This document shows positions 29,109-41,800 of a stretch of 64,000 nucleotides of DNA, in pieces. Source of the stretch: Agelaius tricolor (taxonomy: Eukaryota; Chordata; Aves; Passeriformes; Icteridae); assembly GCA_023055355.1 (NCBI GenBank), contig JALJCS010000004.1:21147744-21211743 (forward strand), given 5' to 3'. Each line of letters opens with the position of its first letter. Positions within the stretch are counted from its first letter, which is position 1. A program made the position numbers and the translations under genes. The notes beneath the pieces are model-generated. The model made no database searches. It was not told where the DNA came from and saw nothing but the letters and a program-made list of their open reading frames with translations.

Positions 29109-31521
29109 CTAAAAAAACAAAGAAACAAAAAAATCCCACCAAAATACAGTAGTGTTAGTACACTCAGTACAGCTCTTATTAGAGCTCTTGTACAGCTTTT
29201 GAAGCAGTTTGGAAAGAGTCATTGGTACAAAATATGGGTTTATCATCAAAGGAAATGACGCACTGTAGGATTGCCTGATCCAAATTATGAGGTTATGAAA
29301 TGTCAACCAGATTCTGCCTCTTGTCCTTGCAACATTCTTACCACAAGATGTTTGTGCTTAGAGCATGCCCTTATTTCTGGCATGGCGCTATTTCTCATGC
29401 AGTTTTTTCCATGGTAGATTGGAAGAATATATACTAGCAGCACCTCATTATTGTGTAACTACTGTCAATTTTCACTGGGCTCAATGCTAACAAATAAAAG
29501 AATCTGACCAACAAAATTCCACAATAGTACTTCCATACATGAAATGCTGCTGTTAACATAGAGAGGGGATATTCACTTTAAATGACCTGAAATAGGACTT
29601 TTCTTTACACTGTCCCTCCAGACATATAAAGAATGAATTACTGTGATAGCATAAAATGCTCTTAGCTGATAGCATTTCATTCATGCTCATTTTGTTCCCA
29701 AAAGAAAATGGACATGTAAAAATTTCAGTACAAACAAGACATGAAGCACAGACTAAGGAAGACAAATGATCCTTAATACTTAGTATAGTATTTGCTTTAT
29801 GGTACTGTATTTACATAAACCTTAACAATAGTTCAGCTGACCCCTCAGATTAAAATGGTTTGGTAGTAGGTTTTATGAAGTCAAACTGAGATGTGCTGCG
29901 CAAACCTTCAGCCAACAGGCTGCATTACTATTTGGCCTTGATCATCATCCCACACAATTTAGTACTTTATACTGCCAAATGAAAAGTCCTAAACCGGGTC
30001 AGACAGTATTCCAAAATAATAAATTATTTGGGTCTTTGTTCTGTGAAGAATGTTGCAAAATTTTCAGATTCTCTGCAACAATCGTCCTCCTGTTCTGGCT
30101 TTTGTGTAATCACAAAAGACACAAGTCCAATTTATAAGCACATTGTGCTTGTGTACACTTTTACACCCTCTCAGTTTAATCCATGTCTGCTCTAGGTTAC
30201 TTTCCTCTTCCAAAGCACCCAGTCTAGTCAAGTCAGTCCTTTAGCTTGATGATGAGCCAGTGATGTCGTCCTCTTCTTTTGGGTCTGATGTCACTGTTGA
30301 CAAAAGCTTTCTGTTAGGAATCCCATCAGTCAGTATTGCTTGAAAATGCTGCTGCTATCAAATGTACACCCGATTGTGTTCCAGAATGAAAGGAGACTCC
30401 CCAAATCATCTGTTTAAGTACAGTAGCTCATTTGTCAGTATGTCAGGTACTTGTTCCTTTTGTCCAAAAACAAAATGTTTAGAACATAAGTAGATGCTAT
30501 TTCAGAAGAATAATTTTTCAGATCTATGAGTGAATTCAGAGGCATATTAACTCTAAAAATCCCTTCATGCTAAGCACCTGACCCCAAAATCTAATAGGGA
30601 GGTGGATCAAATCTGATGTACTCATGCAGGGGGCCTCCTGGTCAGCTAATTCTATCAGGAATCCAAGTCACTGGGCATTCCTTCTCACGCAGCTTCCTGT
30701 ATTGAGGAGAAAATGCTGTCAGTCACAGCAGAGGAAGAGGTCCTCATTGTTCACCTTACTGTGTCTGCCTCACAAGCTCTAGAGATTGGTGGACACATTT
30801 TCATTTGCCTCTCAGCTGTGCTCTATGGTAGAGTGAGAGGGACAGAAAGATAAACTACAATTAGTGATTGTTAAGGGTCACATTGACAAGTGCTTAAGAA
30901 GATCCATGCTCCTCCATGAATTGTCCACCAGGGCAAGGTGGCTATGGGGTGAAGTACCCCTGTCAATGGAAGAAAATGTAATCAGCTAAACACAGTACCT
31001 TTTGGTTTATAGATGTGAATAGTAAAGGCATATGGGTCCTGAGTAATGACTTGACCACCTGTGAAACTCCCTTTCCACAATCTTTGGATGAGCTTCCCAC
31101 CACGCCATAGCAGGAGGCCCTGATGGGACACTGCTTGCTGACCTGGGGCCTGGCTGCTGGCACAGCTGTGGGAACATCTCCAAAGCAGTATGAAAGGTAA
31201 TGCTGGAGGTGTGAGTAGGGTTGTCAAAGATGGGATCGTTCACCAAGCAAGGATTCAAGAAAGAAAATACCAGCATAGAAATCTTAGGGAAGACCAGGGA
31301 GCAGCTGGATAGGAGTCACTGGCTGGGCCATTGGTGCCAATGTGTGCCAGTGGGTGGGAGGTGTTGCTCTGTCGGGCTGAACATTGCATGGAAGCCCACC
31401 CTGCATGTAGGACCAATGCCCACCAGAGCCTCTGTGGAGCGTTCAGCAGACTTGGACTTTGAATAGCAGATCACAACATCCCAGGTGCCTTTTGTCCATG
31501 ATAGGCAGTGAGTAAAAATGC

Positions 31522-31852
31522 AGAATCATAGTATTGTTTCACTGGTAAAAGATATCTAAGATCTTTGAGTCTAGCCATTAACCGAACAGAGCCAAGTCCA
31601 CAACTAGACCGTGTCCTGCACCACATATGAACACTTTTTAAATTGCTCCCAGGACAGTGACTCAAGCACCTTCCTGGGCAGACCGTTCCAATACTCGATA
31701 ATGCTCTCAGTGAAAAAATCTTTCTGAGTATCCTATCTAAAAACTCCCCTGGTGCAACTTGAGGTCATCTCCCCTTGTCTTGTCACTTGTTACTTATGAA
31801 AAGACGTTGACCCCCACCTGACTACAACCTCCTTTCAGGTATTTGAAACCAG
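31522..31852 (-). mobile_element. CR1 LINE 3' fragment, antisense
   Basis: It begins AGAATCATAGTATTG, the reversed CR1 tail. It continues with reversed CR1 blocks: CTGGGCAGACCGTTCCAATA, CTCCCCTGGTGCAACTTGAG, TCCCCTTGTCTTGTCACTTG and CTACAACCTCCTTTCAGGTA. It resembles the CR1-C/CR1-Y type more than the CR1 at 18655. It is 5'-truncated at about 31852. Confidence 0.9.
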
Positions 31853-34800
31853 GATCTAACTACAACATCATCCATGTGAAATTTAGTGATTCGTGTCCCA
31901 AGGATTTATGTTCACCCTTAGCAGGTGCTCATACAAATGGAATAACATAATTGGAGTCCAACAACAAAATTTTAGAAGTATTTTCCGATTTGAGGGTGGA
32001 AAGAATGTGTCTGAGATCCCAGCTTCATGTGTGGGAAGCCTTATGTGTTGATGGAGCTCTGGGGTTTGCAAGAAGAGACATTTAAGCCAAATGTGTCTGC
32101 TGGAGACTGATTAACTCTCAGGAAATTTGAGAAGACATTTTCTCATTCCCAGCTGAAAGGTTTTATATGTCTCTAAGTTCTAAGGATGTAAATTATTCCA
32201 AAGGAGGAAGAGAAGAGGTTATGGTATGGCAAAGTAAAGATATGGAAATGGGGTTTCAGAAGCTTATATGTACTTATTTTTAATGCATAAAAACAAAAGG
32301 GAGGTGGGGACATGACACAGTTCAGGTAAAACAAATTCAGTATAATTTCTGCGATCTCTAAAACTCTGTTTCTAAATTCAGTTACTCAGAATTTTTAAGC
32401 TAATTAACTTTTGGTATTGTCTTGATTGGAATAAAGAAATTTCCTGGTATGCAGGAAGAAGAAGTAGTACAATACTATTTCCTGCAAAAGACCATTTAGC
32501 ACTTCAAGGCTACAGCCATGTACAGCATGAAACCTAGCTTGTTCTGTTTTCTTCTTTTTAGTGACATCCTTGAAACCTTCTTTCACAATGTAGGTCAATG
32601 CACTTTGCAGACCGAGGTTTGTAAGATGGGATGGGCATTTATATTACATCCTTTAAGGATACAAAGTATTGATTGCTATAATAAAAGCTATGATGACTAG
32701 CAGTACACTTAGAATGCATTGCCTGATAGTATTATATATGTAAAATAGTCACATGCCCACATGATGCCAGTTATTAAAACAATCCCCTTAGGAATTATAA
32801 AACTGAAAAAGCAGCCCACATGGCTTTCTGTGGAGTGTAGTATGTTTCAAAGATGCAAGACTGTTCTTGCAGGAGGAGAATCTGTGTCTTATTTTTATAC
32901 AGAGTTCCTGTTTATGCATCTGAAATATCATTATTTTTGCCATACACCTGGCTGCCAGTAAATATGTTACAATAAAATAAACAGCAGAAGGATGCCCACC
33001 AGTGCTGTGGAAATGCTGGAGGAGAAAGCCATTTTTGTGGACAGTAGACTTTCCAAGCAGCACTGAGTGGCAACTAAAGATCAAATTTATGTTGTGTTTC
33101 CCTGGCGGCTCTCCTTTTGAAAGGGTGTCTTTAATGATGAGGCAAGCCTTGGCCTAATGGAGTGGAGAAGGAGGTGTCTTTCAACAAGTATTGACCATGA
33201 AATGTCAGCAGGAATCATCAAATAATACTTAACCTTCTTTCTCTGGTTTGTTTTAATTTACTCTGTTGTATTGAACAGTCAGCAATTAACCCATAAATGA
33301 GGTGATACCAGAGGTATCTATATGATAGCAAAAATATCCAGTGTGTTTCTTTATACTGACACAATTTCCATGTTAATATATTTCTATTCTCACAGCCTGG
33401 GAAAGGTATAGGACCTGTGCTATTGAACCAGGGAAAGAGTTTGTAACTTCACTTAGCAATTGTCGACAGATCTAAGAAAGATATGAGGAGCTGCTTAATC
33501 TAGCCACAACATTACTGCCCCTAGCAGAAACAGATTGTTTAAAACCCTGCAGCAAAATTTGTTTTTCTTCATCAATTGACATATTTAGTCTGTGTATGCA
33601 GATGTTCCTCTTTTCAGTATTGTTTAATATCTTCAGTTAAATGAAGTGCTGTGGCAGTTTTATCTCAGTGAAGGTCCTGTGCTACAGTCTTTCTGTCCTA
33701 TTAAATATTCTCTTTTTGCTGTGTCTGAGATTATATGGGGCCACAATCCTCTTGTATTTTTAGGCAGAAAGGGTTACAGACACAAGCCAGTGAAAACCCA
33801 CGATGCCTGTTAGGACTGCTAATGATGCATTACACTATTATTGTGAGATCGACATTAACAGGTAAAGATTAACAATCTAAACAAAGGAAAGGCAGGACAG
33901 AAACCCTCCATTACTTTGACCTCGGTAATTAAAAATACAGTGGTAAACGTCACTGTATTAAAAAAAAAAAAAAAAAAAAGTTTCTAAGAGTCCTGGAGGA
34001 TTCTGGTTTCAGAATAACTTGAATAGCATGAAGTTAAGAAGGCAGGAGATCCTGCACTGAACAAGAGGTACAAAACAGCATACCAAATACACTCATTCAG
34101 TGTACAGAGTCTCTTTCATCAGTGAACAAGGCACAGATTTAAGGGAAAAAAAGTTTATACCTAAAGATTGCATCATACTTTATAAGAATATGAGGCCTGA
34201 AGAGAGTACAGGCACCTTTTAAGTTGTTAAATGCAGCTTTACACTAATGTAATTTTTTATGGAGCACACAGCTAGATCTTTCACCACACTCCAGGGACCA
34301 GTAAATACTGTTTAAGTCTCACTATCTTCAAGTGATTTCATCAAGTTATATGTGTTGAAAATAGAAGAAAAAATCTGACAAGAGCTTTTTAATCTCTGTA
34401 CTAACATATGTAGAGCATACACAGATATTTTTACAAGGTAACTATAATACTATTAATTTATTTACATAATAAGAAAGCTCAAAATTCTGTAAGATATCCT
34501 CATACAAGAATTCAAACTTCTTTTTTTAATCTTATTCATCTATTTTATCTTATCTTCTTTTTTTTTCATCTTAAGTACTTATTTTGATAGGAAAGAATGC
34601 AAAGAAATCATGTTTCTAGCAGAATGAGAAATAGTAACTTGAAAAAAACAGACTTATCTCCATTGTTAGATCCTCCATTCTTCAGAATATAAATTGGTTT
34701 TAAGTTTTTTAAAAGGTCTGTTATTCATGCTTTTGTTTGCTCTTTATGTTAAGGCAAAAAGGGATAATTGCTTTTTCATTCTACAGACCTTGGGAGAAAC

Positions 34801-35367
34801 AAAGTTCCAAAAAGCAGAAGGAGGATTGCAAATTTGAAGTCTGTGATGTTTGGGATCATAATTGAAATTATGAAAGGAACTCTCTTTAATGCTACAAAGA
34901 GATTAAAAAAAGATATCATTCATGTCCTCCTCATTAGCCTAGAAGTGGACCAAAGAAAGAATTAATTTTGAGATGTTTTCAATGTAAACATGCAAAAGAA
35001 AATTCCTGTCTGCCATTTAGTTTTTCCCTATAGTAATTGCTAAAAATTACCAGAGAATTACAGAATATATACAATTATGAAATGCAGCATTTTGGTGATT
35101 CAGAAGAAAAAAAAAAAAAGCTTAAAAAAAAGACTGGATTCATTAGTAGCTTTATAAGAAAAAGTCACAATAATTGCTGTCTTCAACTTTCCTTGGTTTT
35201 GCATGGGGTTCAACATCCTGTTAAATGTGTTCTGAGTGGAAACAGAATAAACTGTTTGCCCTGAGTTTAGGTCCTGGCCAGACATTAAAAATTCTGTTTT
35301 AAAAAGTTGCTCTTGCTTTACTTATGCTGTCTTCCAAGACCTAATGGATTTTAATATGGGCATTAAA
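31853..35367. other. Intergenic, no gene seen
   Basis: AT-rich sequence with an A19 run at about 33961-33979. No retroelement body or gene was recognised. Confidence 0.6.
33961..33979. repeat. Poly(A) run
   Basis: Nineteen consecutive A residues (one or two more including the line before). It could be the tail of an old retrocopy on the + strand, but no source gene is recognisable upstream. Confidence 0.8.
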
Positions 35368-35598
35368 CTAAAAAAGGAAGATTTAGAATAGATGATAGGA
35401 AGAAAATCTTTACTGTGATGGTGGTGAGGCACTGGAACAGGATGCTCAGAGAGCATCCCCATCCCTTGAATTGTTCAAGGCTAGGCTGGATGCAGCTTTG
35501 TGCAAGCTGGTCTAGTGGGAGGTGAACCTCCCCATGGCGGGGGGTTTGGAATTATATAATCTTTAGGGCCTTTTCCTACTCAAAACGTGCAATGATAA
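35368..35598 (+). mobile_element. CR1 LINE 3' fragment
   Basis: CR1 blocks appear in order: GAAAATCTTTACTGTGATGG, GTGAGGCACTGGAACAGGAT, AAGGCTAGGCTGGATGC, GGTCTAGTGGGAGGTG and a decayed tail ending near AATGATAATA. It is strongly 5'-truncated. Confidence 0.85.
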
Positions 35599-35726
35599 TA
35601 CCAACCTAATATACAATGTGAGAATTGAAATAATGGAATTTGTGAAACTACCAGCCTGTGTTTCAGAGAGTATATGTTCACTTGATCATATTCCCTCCTT
35701 TAAGATATTTCATTAAGTTTTCCTTT

Positions 35727-35764
35727 TATAAAAAAAAAAAAAAAAAGAAAAAAAGAAAAAAAGA
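35727..35764. repeat. A-rich low-complexity tract
   Basis: Mostly A residues with occasional G, about 38 bp, lie at the left edge of a locally GC-richer block (35780-36300). Confidence 0.9.
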
Positions 35765-36687
35765 ATGGAGATTGCCTTGGTTGAAAGATGGCAGTCACAC
35801 ACTGAGCTCGTTTTCACAGCCTTTCTCTCTCTGCAGACCTTGAAGACACACTCTGTACCACGCCATCCCTCCTGGGAGAGGACACACCAGCTGTGGGCTG
35901 TGATGTGCAGGGGCACAGCACAGCAGGCAAACGCTGTCTGCCCACAGACAGGTCCTAAGCACAGCAAACTGGATGTGTGGAGAGAAAGAGAGGTATTGGG
36001 GAAGCATATTCTGGGGGCTGGGACAGAATAGGAACTTTGGAGATAGCAAGATTCCCGTGCCAAGGCCAGAGATGGTCCCAGCTGGCCCCAGGTGTGCAGC
36101 TGGAATGGGTGGGAGAGCAGAATCGTGTGAGTCTCTGTGGACAGGCAGAAAGCTGCAAGGGCAGGCCAGGCACAACCACTCTGGGGCTGCACAGAGGAAC
36201 TGGAGGAGAGTTCACAAGGCACAGGATCTTTCTGGAGACTCCACAATGCATGAGAACAGCCTCACTCTGCGGATCTCGCAAGTTCATACCATGATCTTCA
36301 GGCTCAGAAAGAATTCATATTCACTCTCACGCAACCTGCTTCAGCATTCTGACACAAAAATTACCTGTCTGGAGGGATCAGTGTGCCTTCTCTTTCCTTT
36401 ATGCTTGCGTAATATGAGAAGACAATATTCCCTGACACATGCACACCTTTACAAAAGTACTGAGCTTTGAGACCTTATTGTAGAGAAGTATGGGGAGAAG
36501 AGAGAAGCAGATTGAGGCATATTCTAGGCCTGGAACAACTATTTTTAAACTTTGTTCTCTCTTTGTTTGCTCTGTTCTCATTTGGCTTAGTACTATAGGG
36601 GAAGAGGGATAAAATTTAAAGTTCACATGACGTTTAGCTCTATGTTTCTTTTTCTGTTACTTTTTCTGTTTCTTTGATTCTTTTTTA

Positions 36688-36731
36688 AATTTGTTTAATG
36701 AGAATTCTTGACGATTCTCATTAAACAAATT
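36688..36731. repeat. Perfect 18-bp inverted repeat (hairpin)
   Basis: The arm AATTTGTTTAATGAGAAT (36688-36705) and its exact reverse complement (36714-36731) are separated by an 8-base loop, TCTTGACG. There is no T-run after it and no gene beside it. Confidence 0.95.
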
Positions 36732-38719
36732 AACTGAACTTCATCTGAGAGAAGTCAAGAATGATGCTGTGGTTTGGGAGCATAACCCCACTGATGATTC
36801 TGATTTGCCACAAGAAACTTCCCCTAGAAGGGGCAAGGTCTGAACTTTTAAATTTGTTTCTGTAGTAGTCCAGCAGACACTGCTGTTCTCAAAAAAGAAC
36901 AACTTTCTATTTCAGTTTTGTGCTTATGTTTCAAAACCATGAGCTGAACTAAGAGCACACCTGCTTGCTTCAAGGTCTGTTGTGCTTAGCTCTTGGTGCT
37001 AAGGAGCTGGCAGGAAAATAGATATAATTTCAAACTCCTTCATAAGACCTAGAATTTTAATCTGTTGGGGAGAATATAGTTTAATGGAGCAGTTTTATCT
37101 TGGAATTAGATTAAACATATGAAAAATATTTTGTCTTTGCTTTGAGCTGTTCTTACAAATTATTCCTCTTATTATAACTTTGTAAGAAAGAGTATCACGA
37201 TGTGATTGCATGTTGTGAGAGTTAAAAATTCAGGCTAGACTTGGCTGAAAAACAGGCTGTATAATCCATTCTGTCCTGTGACATGAGATATGCTTATTTG
37301 AAATCTATGAATTATGGCATAAACATTTAAAGAAGCAATTTTTAATAATTATTGATTCTATTTTTTATCATTGCTGTAGTCTTTAATTTTGAAGTCTTAT
37401 AATCAGAGTTTATACAATCTCTTCCAATTTTTTAACTGCAGATTTTATTGCAATTGCAGGAGAAGAGAAGCATGACAGTATTCTGTCATACTACACTACA
37501 GATGAAATACAAGGAAATGTAACAGCTAACCTGTTAAATATTACTATGTGTTATATATTACTTGCTAAGTAACAACCTGTGTGTTAAATATTACTTAAGT
37601 GCTTTTTTTTTTTTTAAATATACATGTTCCTTTAGTACTTGATTCAGGACAACAGCGTCCAGCATTCTGCTGGACTTAGCATTGCAATGGGGAGAAAAGC
37701 ACAGTGAAACCTGTGCTCAGCTAATGCCTGAACAATACCATGATCAGTAGCAAAGGCAGATTATAAAAATTTCAGTGTCTATAATTGACCAGAAAGGGCA
37801 CTGTTAAAAGATTTTGGTTAATGTAGTAAACTGCCAGGTCTACTAACCGAGAAATAAGCCCTTTTTCAAATGCTTGATAATAGAGCATATGAAGAAAATT
37901 CAGGGGTTTGAAGATGATCATATTGCATAGCAGAAGATGCCCTGGGCCTTAGCAATATCCTGTAACCCCACTGTGTTACATTAAGCTCTGTCATGGAAGC
38001 AAAACTTATTTTAATATGAATTAACAGGCATTGTACCACCTCAGTAACAATTCATGAAACAACTCCTTACAGCAAAGAAACCAGCATCAGTTACTTGCAA
38101 TGTACTGCAAATAGAGAATTGCTTCATTTTGCTTCAATCACCAAAAAAAATATTTTTTTCAGGACTTGCTGAAAGTATTTTTCATTTGAAAAAGATTATC
38201 AAGGTTCCCACAGCTTTTGTAGGTCTATGGAATCTTATTTCCTCTATTTCACAAACATTCATAAGCAGTAAATATAGTTTGGAACACTGAGGTCATGTAT
38301 CTTTTCATTAACTTCTCTGTCTTCGCTTTCTTATAATTCTGGCAGCATGTGTTTAGTAATCTCTTTAACAATGTTTCTCCTTCTGACTGACTGGTGCCTA
38401 AATATAGGAAAGTCACAGATGCAGGCTGAGACATTGCAGCTGTAATGCATTTTGATGAAAAATGAAAAAGAGAAAAATCTCATTCATTTGCAGACTACAT
38501 TGTAATTGTCTGCAGTATAATGTGAGTGGATGAAAAGGCTTTGTCCCTCACTTAGCAACTACTTGAATACGGCCTTGGGATAGGGGATTCCAGAACAAAC
38601 TACATCTGATGCCAGGAAGGAAACACTCATAAAGTAGTTTTGAAGCAGAGACTGGCTTTTGCACCCAACCACTTGCAGGATTTAAGTACATAGGTGCAGT
38701 ACATATCAATAAAGAGTCC

Positions 38720-38820
38720 ATTCTGACTAAAACTGGCTCTGCAATTACAGTGTTCATTACCATCTGACATTCAGGCAAATCACTATCCCTTTCTGATGTT
38801 TCTCTGTCAGCTCATTAACT
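38720..38820 (+). repeat. Possible MIR-like SINE relic
   Basis: ACTGGCTCTGCAATTA, CAGGCAAATCACTATCCC and TTTCTCTGTCAGC follow the MIR order 'ctggctctgccatta … gggcaaatcacttaacc … tttcctcatctg'. It is short and degraded. Confidence 0.4.
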
Positions 38821-41800
38821 GAACCCAATGATTCACTCTTCTTAGCTATGCAAATCCAACTGAAAAAACTGCAAGACTGAGGGGCAGGTTAAAATTTGTG
38901 TGATGATAGGTATAGCCTGTGAGTCAAAATATTTCCCTTGAACTACTTTGTTTATTTTACAGCAAATGAAAGCTAAACATTCTCTCAAATGCTTGGGAAA
39001 AAAGTGCCTATGGCTCACATATATGTGATGATTAACCACCTCTTCAGAGACCAATAGAAGCTGTTCCCTCTCCCCATGTTCACAAAGGCAAGTCAGGAGT
39101 CTGCAGCCTTGATCTTTTGCTGTGGATATGATTCTGGCACTGTTCCCCAAACCAAAGAATCAGTAGTGTTGATAATTCTTGGCTTCAAATGCCAATATTA
39201 ACCTTGCTCTGCCTTGGGACTCTCGATCTTGGCAACCAAGAAAACTTGAAAAATGTCTTCAGCATCTTTTGTGTAGGTGAGTTCGGACATGCACAGGTGT
39301 GAGGAGAGACAATAAAAGGGCATCCGCCAATAAAACAAATTTGGAAGTTTGATATCCCAGGTGCAGCTAGCTATCAATCTACCTGACACACTCACCAGCA
39401 CAAAATCATGAGCTCTTGTCATATAACCTTTTCTGCTAGACATCCCTCCATTTTTCTCTCCTTTTAGTTAATGTCATGCATTCATCACTGCCTATTTTAA
39501 ATAAATAGAAGCAAATAGTGGAGCATGTATTTACTTAGGAATAGAAATTAATCTAGTTTTAAGACTTACAACTGTATATACAAGAGAAAGCAGAAAGAAA
39601 ATTAGGTCATAACTGCAAAGAGAAGCTGACACCCCTTTAACTGCAGCTGTGTGACTTTCTTCATCATATTCTTCAGAGATTATTTTGTCTGTTTTACTAA
39701 ATCAATGAACAAAACCCATCCTTCTGTGCAAGTACTCCGCTTTAAAAAGTAGCTGAGAAGTATCTTAAGATATGTCAAGCAGTACATCTTTTTGACTTCA
39801 CAAATTTTATAGATATCCAGTTTCTCTGCAGGCTCCTTTTATTCTGTTCTTCAAGCATATTCAAAGAAGCAGCATTTTAACTCACTGGGATGGCTCACAG
39901 GCCTAGACTAACATACTAACATACTAATTTGATTCGATGAGATATGGCCACAAATAATATCTTTGAAGAATTTTATAAATAAAGTAGAAAAAATTAAAAT
40001 CACAGATGTTTGCATCTCACATAAAAGTAGTCATGTTATCATATTAACACAGTGTTTATAGGATACTTATGTTCCTTTATCTATGTGTTTCCAGCCATGG
40101 ATTGAAATGCAGTTCACTCCTTCACAGGACAGATACCTTGAACAGCAGAAAATGGACTTTGGTGACAGTGTGCAGGAACCACATTTTCTAATTGGCAGCA
40201 AATGTTACAAATTTAACAGTAAATGCTGAAAATAACTCTCATGAAAAAAATTTTTTGATAATCAAAATGAGATGCTAAAAATATGGAAAAAAAAATTAAA
40301 GTAAGGCTAAAACTAAATGATCCCATTGTTGACTTGTTCAACAGGTTAATGGAAATTCTTTCCCTTTCTTCATGAGAACTGACTGTGGTGTCCATACTGT
40401 AAAATGTTGTTGTTTTAACAATTGATATCTTCAGGGTGGAGAAACACAGTTGGTAAATGTCTGATCTTCTCTGAATAGTTGGATTTGCACATGAGGAGTA
40501 GCAGCTTGTGGGGTACAATGTAAATCTATATCAGCTAAAAGAAGAATTTTGGTTCAGGTGTGGTTTGAAAAGAAGATTTGGTCCAGATTTTATTTTACTA
40601 ATTATTTTATTTAATTGCTAATTAATTTATGTTGATTTTCTACTCAGTCTTCTCCACTGTAATACAGAGCAGCTTTTTAGGCCAAGGAAATTTTGTTTGC
40701 CAATGCCATAGAACAGTTACAGTTTTTCCTATGCAAGAGAGCTGTGTCAGTGCAGGGAAGCACTGATACATTCTTCATTACAAATCAACAATGTCACATT
40801 GCTGTGTGAGCTGTGTCACCTTTCCACAAGCTCCGGCACACCAGAAGAAGCTGTATGGGTAGTTCAAGGATTTGTTAATGGACTAAACCCTTTTTACATA
40901 GTTCATTGATTTGGACAGCTGGCTCTTTCCACAAATTATATATAATAAGCTGATATGACACACTGACTTGTTTGTAATCCCCTTCTGGGAAGCAAACTGG
41001 TGGTCTCAAGTCAAAGGCCAGTTTGAAGGGCTGCTGTAACAAAATCCACCAGACAAACAGCAATACCCTGGCACCTGCGGCTAAGGGAGTGCACAGCAGC
41101 ACTGCCATAACGGGGCTGTCTGTAGGAAAGAAGAGCAAAGTCCATGAGTCTTCCAAGAAGGTGCTGTGACCCCCAGGAAATTGAGGGAGAGCTAGTGAAC
41201 TACCCCTGGGGTCAGCTTGGATGGTGAAGGAAGCTGAAAGGTTTGGGAGCTGCTCTGCCTTGCTCTCACAAAAAATTGATAGCAGAGGCAGAGAAACATC
41301 CCATGTCTGAAATATGAGGTTCCAGTGGAAGTTTGAGAGTTTGTTTTTTCTATAAACTAAACTAATGTTCACCCAAACTTGGTGCAATTTATTTAACTTC
41401 TTCCCTGCTAAATGTTGACTTTTGCCCATTTAAACTATTTTGGTTTTCGTTTGTTTTTTTTTTTAACCTTCTCAGTCAGAAGTGTTGCAAAATGAATCTA
41501 TGACTATTACATTGAGGAAAATGCATAGCTTTCTACTTCCCTGTTGTTCTAAAGCATGTAGGAGGATTTTTCGAATTCGTGTCCTCCAACAAACTTTCTA
41601 AGTATGTTGTACTACTCAAAAGGTTAGCTTGGAAAATTTCTGACTGAAAGGTAAAAACTGTAGAATGCCTTGTATAACTGACATCAAGGGTTTATTACAA
41701 AAACAGTTCAATAAGCTTAATTCTTTATGTTGTGGTCCTTGGAGTTTCAGCAGTAATGCAGTCCTCTTGTAGTATTCCATCCCACTCCTGGGCAACATGG

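Larger units (their letters stand above)
24770..31521. other. 3' flank of AGTPBP1, no gene seen
   Basis: The stretch contains possible distal 3' UTR at its left end and then AT-rich sequence. A (CAAA)n tract lies at about 29086-29106. The ORFs present are short and resemble no family known to me. Confidence 0.6.

Noticed and set aside
33961..33979. Poly(A) run as the tail of a processed pseudogene
   Set aside because: No recognisable coding sequence lies upstream and no flanking duplication was found.
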